From Morella rubra (taxonomy: Eukaryota > Streptophyta > Magnoliopsida > Fagales > Myricaceae), in the NCBI GenBank assembly GCA_003952965.2, contig CM025852.1, forward strand, positions 13,985,811 to 14,049,810: a stretch of DNA of 64,000 bases, written 5' to 3'. The first letter of the stretch is position 1, and every line of letters starts with the position of its first letter. Under the pieces are notes generated by a model. The model had not been told where the DNA came from, searched no databases, and saw only the letters and a program-made list of their open reading frames with translations. This document shows, piece after piece, positions 1 through 10,295 of the stretch. The position numbers and the translations under genes were made by a program.

Positions 1-620
1 GCCTACATGAACCGGTTAACCGTTCAAGTTTACACGTACTCAACAGTTATATTGTCAGAAGCATCAAGGATTTATTTCATAATTAACCGGTAACAGACCG
101 CCAATATACCAAACGGTGAAAGACCGATCGACAATAAACCGCTTCACCAGTCAATCGGTTCGACCTCCTCAACTTAAGCCACATGATCCGGTTATTAACA
201 ATTAAAATCACGTTTTTTACCTCTTTGAAACACCGAATTTTAAAGATTTACTTCCCATAAGTATATGAATGGTTTGGGAGTTTGATTGGGGTGTTTTTAA
301 AACCTTTAAAAACATTTTAAAATTTCAAACAAAAGGTAAAAGGATTTATGCACGTTTTGAAAGATATGCAAGTGTGATTCAAATCCTTGTCAAAAGTGAA
401 ACTAAGGGTTACAAGGTTTATACCCTAAGATCTTGAAACTTCACTTTTGAGCTCCTTGCATCTTCTTGATCTTCTCTTCTTGTCTTTGGCTCTTTGATAA
501 AAATGTCTTTATCTTTGAAGATGTCCATTTTATAAACTTGATCTATTTATTGAAATATCAAAATCTCGATTGTGCACAAAAGCCAACAAGTAGAATTTAA
601 AATACATATAAAGTATTCTC
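1..620. other. Unassigned AT-rich non-coding DNA
   Basis: No coding region or RNA gene was recognised. The first 190 bases repeat short motifs built on AACCGGTT and ACCGG, some palindromic, as often seen at transposon edges, but no partner end was found. This stretch lies downstream of the minus-strand Harbinger transposase and may belong to the end of that element. Confidence 0.3.
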
Positions 621-693
621 ATTGACAAATTTACTGAAATTAGAAAACCATCGTCCACACAAAACAAACATAGAAGTAAACTTGGGAAATCAA

Positions 694-2227
694 CTAGTTT
701 GTTGCGTCTGCCCACATAACCTCTGTAATTTGAGCACGTCTTGCACTCATTATGACAGAACTATACTCGTCAAACGTATGAGATGTACTTCTCGAACCCG
801 TACCAAAGCTGCTCCCATTGTCAACGTTCTCCGTAACGAACTCCTCGTAGTCAGGAACAAAGGCCTCTGGATCTCCTGCTTGTATCAGGAAATTGTGAAC
901 AGCAGCACATGCCATTATGATATTTCGCTGACGGGCAAGCGTATATCTAGGCATCTTGTCAAATATGACAAACTTTGCCTTCCATTTGCCGAACATTCGC
1001 TCCACTATATTGCGTAGTGACGAATGTCGGTAGTTGAAGAGCTCCTTTCGTCCTCTTGCCGCACCAGACTCTTGAAATCGACTCAAATGATACCTAACCA
1101 ACCTATGGGGCGGCAGAAATTCGTCTAGGCATGGGAGGCCCGAATCTACCACATAAAAATAACCTGCAATGTCAAGGATATCTTAGCTATAGTTTACTTC
1201 GCAGTACTATCCCAATCCATCTCCAATAAACACAAGCCGTACCTGGGTTAGGCATTGGGAACTCGTTTTCCGGCCTTGACATAGCATCCATTAAAACACG
1301 AGCATCACGCATTGTACCCTCCCATCCACAATACACAAAGGTAAACTTCCCCGAGAAGTCAACCGCACATAGCACATTTTTTGCCAAAAAATCCTTCCGA
1401 CATCGGTACACCGTATGCAGCTCCTTGGGACACCCAACAACTTATGTAGGTGCCATCAATGGCACCAATATAGTCCTACATATATTGAGGAAGACAATAA
1501 TTCGACACGCTTAATTAATATATTGGATTGTCGGTAATCCAATTTATATGAAACATGAGTTAATGCTATTACAACAAAATAATGAAAGACAAATACCTTG
1601 AACCATGGGTAGTAATTACGGTTGCATCGTACGTATGGGTGCACTCCTTCCATGTGAGTTGGCCGTATGATAAGCTTGGCCATCATACATAACGCCCTCG
1701 ACACACGTTTCATGTGGCGATGAATGGTGTCTAGAGAGTGTTGAAAAAAGTGTCCCGCAGTCCTCATCTTTGCATAGTGACATGTGATAAATAAAAATAT
1801 ACCCAGAGACTCTTCTACCATGATTTTTTGATCCTTTAATCCGCCATACTCAAGAAGGCAGTGTGCCAACTTTCGAAATGTGGTTTGGGACATTCGAAAT
1901 AAATGTTTACAATCTGCTTCGTTAGGGTTATTAAGGATCTCAGCAAGGTGCATTGCACCAGTAAGAATTGACGTGTTCTGTGGGATTCGGCTCGACGCCT
2001 GGGTTGAGTTCTGCACCTCCTTCGGCCCTCATTGATTAATGCGACACATAATGCTCGTCGCTGCTACAACCAAATTCATCATTACTGTCTGTGCGGCTGC
2101 TCTCTGTATCACCTGGGACAGAATTTACTTGCTCGTTCTGTCCGACTCATATGGTCATCTATAGATTATCTTGGTCTGACTCATATGGTTCATCACCACT
2201 ATAATTGTCGCCATGCTCAGGGTCCAT
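694..2227 (-). pseudogene. PIF/Harbinger (HARBI1-like) DDE transposase, frameshifted
   Basis: This is the transposase of a PIF/Harbinger DNA transposon, a nuclease that cuts and moves the element. Three minus-strand exons are visible: 2016-1597, 1475-1243 and 1163-694, with GT-AG introns of 121 and 79 bases. Exon 1 holds the N-terminal helical region, ending in a YYPWFK-like stretch. Exon 2 begins with the first catalytic Asp in IGAIDGT and continues to the second Asp in RDARVL. Exon 3 holds VVDSGLP and the catalytic Glu in NIVERMFG, so the D-D-E triad is present. Near 1441 a one-base shift separates the IDGTY segment from the VYRCRKDF segment, so the frame is broken. An acidic Ser/Asp-rich leader starting at an ATG at 2227 contains stops before exon 1. 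It lies next to a Myb/SANT ORF, the usual two-gene arrangement. The family call is firm; the exon ends are inferred from splice motifs. Confidence 0.88.
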
Positions 2228-2662
2228 TGAATCTACGTTGAACAAGTAAGTTAAGGATGAGGTTAAAACATAAGACAAATTGACAACAATTAACATAGTG
2301 CATACATTATAATCCATGCAGATGCATATCTGTTGCAATTTTTTAATATGCAACAGACTTCCTTGGAAAGACATCATAAGAAAACAGTGCACGAATCTGA
2401 CCTTAGAAAACAAAAACCAGTACCATAAAACACCAATGGAAAGCAGCCCAATAAATGGATTACTCAGTTTTACATCACAATACAAATATGCCTCACACAC
2501 AAACTGATTATCAAGTCCAACTTACGTTTCTCATAAATTTGAAATAACATCGCCGTACAATCCCAAGAAAATACTCTACTTAGAACATAGTTCAACCGAC
2601 GCAAATACTAAGCAAACAACGCACCAAGCTCCAACATACAATACTAGCACAAACAGACAATA

Positions 2663-3612
2663 CTACTTCATCTTGATAACCCAGATTCGACGCTTGTCCA
2701 CGGGGACCCTCAGGAATGTCTGTCTGAATGTGGCACTCGTTGATATACGTTCCAAGGCTTTGACGATGGCATCATCGTCAGGCGGAGGGTCAATAGCATA
2801 GAGTGCATCAACGCAGTCATCTATGAGACTAGTGCGGGAAGTGAAAGAACTCGATATCCGATCAGCCTTAGCCCTTAAGTAATTCTGAGATACCTCTTCC
2901 CAGACTCTTTCATAGGGTCCCCCTCCCGGGTCTGCGTCTTACGTTGACCACTACCCGAAGGCACGGGAGATGGGCGCTTCCGACTCCCGGTTGCAGGGGT
3001 GTAAGGAAGAGGAGTGTCCCCTTCCGTGAGGTCGATGGTTACAGACCGAACGCGCTCACCTTCGTTGAGATGTAGCTCTTCCCCTTCCGATGAAGGGCCT
3101 TGTGCGTTCGCACGGTGCATGAGGCCATTGGAAGTGCTGCCGGCAAACATATATGCTAGTTCGTCATAGTGGACTAACCCTTTCCCCATGAATCTCACAA
3201 GAGTTTTGTCCTTCTGCAATACGGAAGTGCACACGTTACACTTGCGTAAATAAAAACTAACGTCGGTAGGAAAATGAAAAAACGCAATTGTGAAACTCAC
3301 ACTTAGTACTTCGGTCCACTGTGCGACATCCGCAACAACGGTTTTGTCAATCTCATTCCAACCAAATCCGGTCTTTTTCTTTAACTCGTTGAATGCGACA
3401 TACTCTTTGCGGAAATTGTCAACCTTGGTCTTAATTTTGCTCGCATCCAAACAGGGGATATCAACCTTCATGATATCGGCTATGTGTTCGTAGTTCGTCA
3501 CTCCTAGTTTGCCTTCTCTAACACGATTGTTGCGGAATTCTTCCATGCAGAGTTCTACAAGCCTCGACACACGTTGCTCATCTTTCCAAAGGTCTTTGTT
3601 TTGTTTTGACAT
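2663..3612 (-). pseudogene. Myb/SANT-like DNA-binding protein of PIF/Harbinger element, frameshifted
   Basis: This is the second gene of the Harbinger transposon. In this family the Myb-like partner binds the transposon ends and helps the transposase. The N-terminal ~100 residues fit the Myb/SANT-like (Myb_DNA-bind_3) domain, with LWKDEQ near the start and a later FGWNE and WTEVL. An 87-base intron (3300-3214, GT-AG) is a multiple of three and has no stop, so a simple ORF reads straight through it. After a Ser/Pro/Arg-rich linker the frame shifts near 2919-2927, at a run of five C on the plus strand, and the open frame stops at 2875. In the neighbouring frame the usual C-terminus continues (DDAIVKALERI, then FLRVPVDKRR) to a stop at 2663-2665. 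The intact protein would have ended there, so this copy is probably non-functional unless the C-run is a sequencing error. Confidence 0.82.
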
Positions 3613-6439
3613 GAGAGCCTAATGGAAAATAAATAAATAAAAGTCCCTTCCAAAAAAAAAAATTGTGCCCTCCGAACAAACTCTTAACCGTGATTTAACT
3701 TCTATGATGCATGTCAATAAAAAAAAGCACAAATTTAGCTATGGTACAATAACAAAATGCAAAAAAAAAATGAAATTCACGTCAGAGCCTTCTATCATAA
3801 CACAAATGGATTTAACTTAGAAATGAACTACCAAATTGTGAGTTTTTTTATTCCAAAGAATAATTCAGTACAAGACATACCGTATGTGGATGAGACACAG
3901 TGGAGCACGATGGTTCAAGGTCAACAATCCTTGCCTTCTCAGACCTAAGGTAATGGCGCTGAACATCGGTGTAACAAAACATTAAAGTCCATAAAGTAGA
4001 TGATAAATGCTTCACAATGTTAAAAATAAATCAAAATTCATAAAACAGATGATGAGTGCTTCCATAAATCCTCAATCAGACTCAAAGATGGCAACTAGAC
4101 TACCAAGGTTTCTGGCCAATCCCTACTCAATAACAGAGGTATGATCTTCTCTTTGTTTTAAGATAAACGAATAATTATTATGATTTATCACAGAGGTAAA
4201 TAATCTATAAACAAACACCTCCAGTCACCACATGGAAATAATTCACAGAGGTAAAACATGCACTGTGTTCTATAAGTACACCAAACAGATACACCAAAGA
4301 AGATTATACATGCACTGTGTTCTAATTCACAAAGGTAAAACATGCTGCAGCTTATATCCAAAGAAGATTATACACCAAACCGATACACAGTGCATGTATA
4401 ATCTTCTTATAAAAGGACCTTGAATCTTTGGATATGCTTGATCACAATTCTCTGAAGCCATAGATCTACTAATAACAAATGACAACTTATTTCCTCGCGG
4501 GTTAAGCTTAGAAGAAATCAATAACAACAAAATCCCCAAGACCCACCTTAACTAGCAAGCGGGTGTTCTCCCAAAAGTTACACTATTGTTCAACCATTTC
4601 TAACATACCCGGTAGAGCAAGCAAAATGCTATACATCCAACCCATATAAATGCTATAGAACCCCCAAAACCACAACAAATGGGCGAATCACACAGTTTTG
4701 CCAAAACATCACAAATAATTACCATCACGGGTTAGGATCAGATATTGCCAATCGGGAACGTGAATGAACCAAACTTTAAACAGGAATCATTTTGAAAATC
4801 AGTGGAGTCAAGTGTTCAAGGGGAAACTTGACTATGAAAACACTGGCGGGTCAAAGGCACCGTGACTGAGGACTTGCTCAAGCTGGGGCTCCTCAAACAT
4901 TTGGGTATCCCTGCTCTCTTGTGTTCCGATCTCCCTTCGTCTGCGTTTGAGATCCCTTTTGCAACTTTAACTCCATTGACAACAGCTCCAGGCATAGGTC
5001 TTCTCATCCTGCCGTTGCTCGTACGGTTGCCAGAGGCCTGCTCGTTTCATATCAACAGGGGAGGAGGGGAAGATCGATGGAGAGACGAAAGTCTCTGTTG
5101 GTCAGATCAGGCGGGGGAGAAATGGCCATATTAACCCTCAACTACCTTTCAACCACACATAACATTCGGGCTATTTCGTCATTTCTTCTTCTTTTTGATT
5201 TTAATGCACTGAACGCTGGGGGCCACATATTTTTCATAACCCCATTTTACCCTTTATGTTTTCTGCTCTTCACAATTTACTAGAGGATACCTTGGTCATT
5301 TAACATCATTTGTCCAGAGCAAAATTGGAAATTTTTAGGCTGAATCCTTAGATCCAGCTATGTTTGCCGAACATGACAAAAATGAGGATTCAAATTCACA
5401 CGTTTGTAAGGAAACGAACATGACCCTAGCTTTAAAATCCGAAATAAATAAATAAAAAATATTACAAAAATGAAAAAATAAAAGAATAAAAAAGAAGGAA
5501 AGGAAACCAGAGGAGAGGAAACTAGCAGGGAAGTAGGGGGGAAAGAACACCTCCTTCCACCTTGAGCACTCACAAGGCAGATACCAATGTGCATTCACTT
5601 GGTGACAATAATTTGTACCATAAGTAGTTACATATCAAAATTTGACAAAATCCTCTTTTTGTTTTTTCTTTAATTTTTAGTTAATTAACTTTTAACTTAA
5701 ATGTCAATTACATATCTGAAGTATGCAAATTGTTACGTTTTATCTCTAAATTATCAAAATGTATCAATATTCGCTTTCTAATAAGATCATACGATCCAAA
5801 TATTAGACAGCTTGAATCTAGCAACAAAGTCCATTAACATTAAAAATAGTACATATTAAAACTTGTTTCTATTGTATCAAACTTTAGATGTCATACACCT
5901 AAATATCGAGGGCACTAAAATTTTTGAACGGACATGACAAGGTCTGGTTTAACTTAGAATAACTATTTAGAGTCATCAGGATGAGAGGTTGAACCCCAAT
6001 AACAAATTTATTATCTAAAGATTCTAAACTTTTTATTTGATGTATGACCCTGTGCTCATTTATCTTTGGCATAAGCTCATGATATTAATATATATATAAA
6101 TACGGGTTTGGTTAGAGTATACGAACTACTAACTTTTATTGATTTACGTCCCCAAAAAAATCCAACGATCAAACTCGTGCCACATGTATTGTGAATGAGC
6201 CATGTGGCACAATTCTGACCCTCATATTTTATTTCAGGGCGTAATTTGATTAATTATGGAAGTTGAAAGGCACAATGTGTTAAGATTAATAGTTTAGACC
6301 TATATTTGAAATTGTATTGATAGTTAGAAGGCTTAAAGTGACTTTTCCCTTAAATTAAATTATAAAATAATAATAATAATAATAGAAAAAAATAAAGCGA
6401 ATTAATCTTTAATGGACTTCTAACTCTCTTTTTTCTTTC
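3613..6439. other. Non-coding stretch, probably Harbinger flank plus unassigned DNA
   Basis: I see no supported gene. The first 1-1.5 kb probably belongs to the upstream end of the Harbinger element, but I could not find matching terminal repeats or a three-base target duplication. Short open frames here (for example 4862-5134) have no family features. A strong hairpin at 4297-4408 is listed separately. From about 5600 the sequence is very AT-rich. Confidence 0.3.
4297..4408. repeat. Perfect 24-bp inverted repeat (hairpin)
   Basis: Bases 4297-4320 are an exact reverse complement of 4385-4408, with 64 bases between. The same locus (4230-4380) also holds direct repeats of motifs such as AGGTAAAACATG and ATACACCAAA. 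A transcript could fold into a 24-pair stem. It may be a small foldback element or a local rearrangement product; no target duplication was found. Confidence 0.8.
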
Positions 6440-6990
6440 TCCGAAAAGCTCACAATATATTAAAACAAACAAACCAAATTACAGGGGTGCATTGTCACAC
6501 CAGACAATACTTACTAGGAATACAAGAAACATTAAGAAATCCTGTGATACAGTACTGAGCCGCCCATTTAGCCAGCAAATGAGCAAGAGAATTCGAACGT
6601 CTTGGAACCCAAACCAACGGCCAATCTAGATGCTCGGAAAAAACTCTGTGCAGTGATCCAACCATATCCTCAATCTGCCAGCAAGGGGATTGAGATGTAG
6701 TATTAACATCAGAGCACCAGAGTTGGGAATCTGATTAAAAAATAACACGAGCCCAATCGTTCTCAAGCGCTAATTCCACAGCTCTGACCGCAGCCAAAGC
6801 TTCACCAACCAAAGAATTTGTAGCCTGTAAACGTTATACAGTACAGAGGGAATTAGAAGAATCTTTACAAGAAGAGACGGCTAGTAAAGAACCATTACTT
6901 CTAATGGCAACATCGAAGTTAACCTTCAACCAATCGGGCTGAAGAGGAATCCATCTGAGTCTGCAACCCAGGGTCTGGACTTGGTGCCAA
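6440..6990 (-). pseudogene. LINE 3' end with decayed RNase H domain
   Basis: Translation of the minus strand from about 6975 to 6487 gives an RNase H fold of the RVT_3 type found at the end of plant L1-like LINEs. Visible motifs are WLKVNFD (first catalytic Asp), GEALAAVRAVELA (catalytic Glu), a SDS-like segment (Asp) and a final VPRRSNSLAHLLAKWA. At least one in-frame stop, in the segment before LQATNSLVGEA, breaks it. Past the coding end, on the left, the minus strand reads into a TTAATATATTGTGAGC-like 3' tail rich in A. No reverse transcriptase was found next to it, so it looks 5' truncated. A host RNase H-domain pseudogene is a less likely alternative. Confidence 0.72.
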
Positions 6991-7669
6991 GCAAGATAAT
7001 GATCTGAATACGGACAGGACCAATTTGAGTAGGCAATGTACCTAGTTAATACGATGGTATAATGATAGCCCTATTAGGATTTTACTAGGATCCCGAATGC
7101 CATTATTAGAACCGTAGTTAATTAACTTGATAAAATTATCTATTTTCTGTTTTGATTTCATAGAAAGCAAGTAAAATAAGTTTTTTTCTTTTTCCTTTTA
7201 TTTTGAATTGCTGATTTAACATAAAGACAAGTCAAGTAAATATTTATACTTGCACCTCTACAAATATCTAAATTTAGATTTATATATTTATAAATTCTAT
7301 ATAGTCTGTTAGGGGTGATTGCAAGGAACACCATCTCCATGTTTGGGAGTATTTTGCCTCATTAAATAATTAGCATTAAAATATCTTCCCAATAATGCTT
7401 AAGGATCACTGTCAGCCCGTTCTTTCGATCAGCACCGTCGAGTTTGATGATCATGAACAAAAACCACCGGAGGATAAAATGGGTCCCCCTTGGTCGCGAG
7501 CCACCCCATTCTCTGGGGCTGTATGTTGGGTTTTTATTTTTACCTTTTACCTTTTCGTTTTTCGTTTTTTTAAGTTTTAATTTTTCAGTTTATAAAACTT
7601 TCTATGTAATCTGTTACTTTTTTTTTTTTTTTTTTTTCAGTCTGTATTTTTTTACGGATTTCGATTTAT

Positions 7670-7900
7670 TTAGAGTATGTTCGTTTTGATAAAAAAAGAA
7701 TTTTTTTAAGTATACTGTGAATATTTAGGTGATGTTGGAGTTTTATTGGTATTTGTGTAGAAGTTATTAAGTTGTGTTGATATTTGTAAAAAAAGTAATG
7801 TTGAGTTGTATTGATATTTATGTAGAAGTAATGTTGGGATTGTAATTTTAGAGGGTTTGATTCAAATTCTAAAAATTTCACCAAAACGAACATACCCTTA
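7670..7900. mobile_element. Tourist-like MITE, 225 bp, TTA target duplication
   Basis: The element is 7673-7897. Its left end GAGTATGTTCGTTTTG and right end CAAAACGAACATACCC are inverted copies matching at 15 of 16 bases. Both ends are flanked by TTA (7670-7672 and 7898-7900), the three-base target duplication typical of PIF/Harbinger elements. The interior is AT-rich with near-tandem repeats around TAATGTTG and TTGATATTT. It has no coding capacity and would have been moved by a Harbinger transposase in trans. Confidence 0.75.
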
Positions 7901-9583
7901 ATTTTTCAGTCTTCAATTTCTTTAGTTGATTTTTTATTTTAATCTTTTTAAAGTTCTAATGAAATTTAATTTTAAAGAATGTCTTTTGTTTAAGTTTTTT
8001 TTTTTATAATTTATAAGTTACATTTTTATTTACTTTTTAAAATTTTTAAGCTGTAACCTTTGATTGTTATGTTTTTATTTATTTTTAAAATTTTTAATAT
8101 GACGTGGATTTAACTAGGAGACATGATAAGGGTTAAGAGTGCCTTTTTTTTACATTATAAATGACACGGTCGTGATTTCAATGGGTCTGATATGTGTCGG
8201 GCCGTCAAGTTCTTGGATAAAGACTGACGACAGGACCATTCTGATCCTTAGGAATAAATTCAAAATTGTCTGTGATCACTTAAAAAAAGAAAAAGAAGTC
8301 AAAATCTTAAAATCAAATAATAAGATCAACGCCATCACATTTTCTCTCTTTTGATATATTCTATTGCCATGCACTATCCTTACAAATTCTCACATTATAT
8401 ATTAATGTCAGATTGGTTTGATTCCAAATCACGAGTAGAATTGGACTCCAAATTATTGGTTGGAGTTGGCCCATCCAAAGGTCGACACATCTCATGGGTG
8501 TTGATACATTCACCCTCCATTTAAAGGGACAATTAGATCTAATAAATCTAAATCTAAATCCCACCAACCACCTAATGGTGGCACCATGTGCAGCAAAGCG
8601 TGCGTTGGGTGGTCGGAGATATGGGCACCAAACCCAGCTCATTATTGAACTGGGAGGCAGCCACATGGGGCAGATGTCTAATTATCTTTTTGCTAGAATA
8701 TATGCAACTCCCACTCACCATATTCTCAGCATCGTATCATCATAATATCGTGATCAGAAGTTTTTAAACCAAGAAACTTCCACTTCAGAAAGAGCTTTGA
8801 CGAATCTGATGATCATCGTCTGATGGATTACAAACAAGTGGTACAGAATTATGCCATTCATATTTCTCTCTCCCCCTCTCTCGTTAAGTGTATCGTCGTG
8901 AAATACATACTCGGAAATTTTACATAGTACAGGAACTATCAGAACATAATGGAACTACTGTAATTTAAATCTTCGTTGAGAGCAAGTCTTGAGTCCTAAC
9001 ACCACTAAGCTACCAACCTTGATAGTAGTCTCGTGGTCTTCTTTGATCTATATTAGATCTTTTCTCATTGCTCATTTTCAGCCTAAAAGTAAGTGACAGA
9101 CAATACAAGCAACTTAGGATTACAAATTATCTTTTTAAAGTTAATTACAAATTAATTATCTTGTGCAAGTGGTCAAATGCTGTGAAAGGGTTTAAAGTTA
9201 CATCTATATAGACAGATATGATTAAAATTATCGCTTTCCTCAAACATAGCCGTACCAACAACAACAACTCGCAAGGAACATTCTCGATCTACCTGATGTT
9301 TCATTGTGTGGAGGACATTGTTTGCTTTCTTTATTTTCTTCTGCCCCACCATCTTTGAGTCGTACGTATCCCGGCATTCCTTCCGGATTTTGCTTATCTG
9401 GGATGCCCGTTTATTGGTAGAGTGGACATCTCGAGATTTAGATTTAGATAGATAGATACAATATTCTCTACCTTTCCTTGATGATCTATGGAATTCCAAA
9501 CTTGCTAGTGGACGCAAGGCTTTGATATGCACCAAATGAATATATATGATCTTCTATACACCATCCACATATTTAAGTATTTG
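7901..9583. other. Intergenic DNA upstream of the 168-residue gene
   Basis: No gene was recognised on either strand. Open frames at 8361-8745 and at 9173-9535 (minus) have no domain, motif or composition that marks a real protein. There is an AT-rich part at 7900-8110 and a CT-rich patch at 8865-8885. The right end is the promoter-proximal region of the next gene. Confidence 0.4.
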
Positions 9584-9597
9584 GCGCACATGTGCGC
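9584..9597. promoter_or_regulatory. 14-bp palindrome with E-box core (CACATGTG)
   Basis: GCGCACATGTGCGC is a perfect 14-base palindrome about 60 bases before the TATA-like box and about 190 bases before the start codon of the gene at 9789. Its centre CACATGTG is an E-box (CANNTG), a class bound by plant bHLH factors. The palindrome and its position are seen; the regulatory role is inferred. Confidence 0.45.
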
Positions 9598-9654
9598 ATA
9601 ATTGGCTGAACCACTTCTCTCTTTGGTGGGTGGTGGTATGCCACTTGATTTGCC

Positions 9655-9663
9655 TATTTAAAG
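9655..9663 (+). promoter_or_regulatory. TATA-like box
   Basis: TATTTAAAG lies about 130 bases upstream of the chosen ATG at 9789, leaving room for a 5' leader of about 100 bases. It supports the 9789 start over the further upstream in-frame ATG at 9546, which would lie before this box. Confidence 0.5.
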
Positions 9664-9788
9664 GGACGTCTCTACTTCTCTCATGCATCGATCCATTCTC
9701 AGGCTTGTATCTGTTCTACGACCTTCTCATAATTGCCTATAGCTTCTTTCAGTTTCTTGGTTTCATTTCGGTTTGTCCAAGACGAGAA

Positions 9789-10295
9789 ATGGCTTCGCCG
9801 GTACCTGATCAAAACTGGGCTTGCAATGTTGAAGATGTTGAGTTCCAAGGGGTCGACAGTGCCATCCTGATGTCCTTATTGGACGACTCGGAAGGCGAAG
9901 AGAACGACGAGGACGGATTGAACTGCTTGATCCGGTCTCTAGAAGCGGAAATCGTCAACTCGAATAGTACTATGGACAGCCACAGTACTTCATCTGTGGA
10001 GCGACCTGAATTAGTCGCAGATAGGGAAGATGGTCAACTCGAATACTATGGACAGCCACAGTACTGCTGGATGTCGCATGATCAACTCGGCTTCGGAGGG
10101 GTAGATATTCCTTTTCCACTCTCACCCAGAGATGATTTGAATCGGTACATGGACCCTTGCGAATATGAGATGGATGGTATCATCGAATTTGGAGGACTTG
10201 GCGAGTTTTCTCACACCTATTGTGGTATTGCATTGGAGGAGCAAGGGTACAGATCATTGTGGCAGGAAACATACGACTCAGTCATGTTCGATTAG
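9789..10295 (+). CDS. Acidic plant protein of unknown function, 168 residues
   Basis: A single-exon frame of 168 codons starts MASPVPDQ and ends YDSVMFD. I do not recognise a catalytic domain. The protein is strongly acidic, with a DDSEGEENDED run near residues 33-43 followed by a predicted amphipathic stretch LNCLIRSLEAEI. The C-terminal half has a PFPLSPRDD motif and many Gly, Tyr and Trp. There is no signal peptide or membrane segment, so it is probably soluble, nuclear or cytosolic. The ATG at 9789 is preferred because a TATA-like box at 9655 lies between it and the upstream in-frame ATG at 9546. Codon use looks genic and no TE motif is present. Residues about 56-67 and 82-92 come from the same duplicated DNA read in two frames (see the repeat at 9954). 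The acidic patch could suggest a transcription-related role, but that is speculation. Confidence 0.62.
   Translation: MASPVPDQNWACNVEDVEFQGVDSAILMSLLDDSEGEENDEDGLNCLIRSLEAEIVNSNSTMDSHSTSSVERPELVADREDGQLEYYGQPQYCWMSHDQLGFGGVDIPFPLSPRDDLNRYMDPCEYEMDGIIEFGGLGEFSHTYCGIALEEQGYRSLWQETYDSVMFD
9954..10065 (+). repeat. Direct repeat inside the coding region, read in two frames
   Basis: Copy 1 is 9954-9989 (36 bases) and copy 2 is 10033-10065 (33 bases). They are identical except that copy 1 has three extra bases (AGT). Relative to the ATG at 9789 copy 1 is in frame 0 and copy 2 is shifted by one, so the same DNA gives VNSNSTMDSHST in one place and QLEYYGQPQY in the other. The reading frame stays open through both. 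Confidence 0.9.

Noticed and set aside
622..1017. 131-residue plus-strand open frame
   Set aside because: It lies antisense to the third exon of the Harbinger transposase, which has clear family motifs.
4861..5134. 90-residue plus-strand open frame
   Set aside because: No recognisable features and a minus-strand frame overlaps it; cannot be told from chance.
9173..9535. 120-residue minus-strand open frame
   Set aside because: No family motif, no promoter or splice support, and composition like non-coding DNA.
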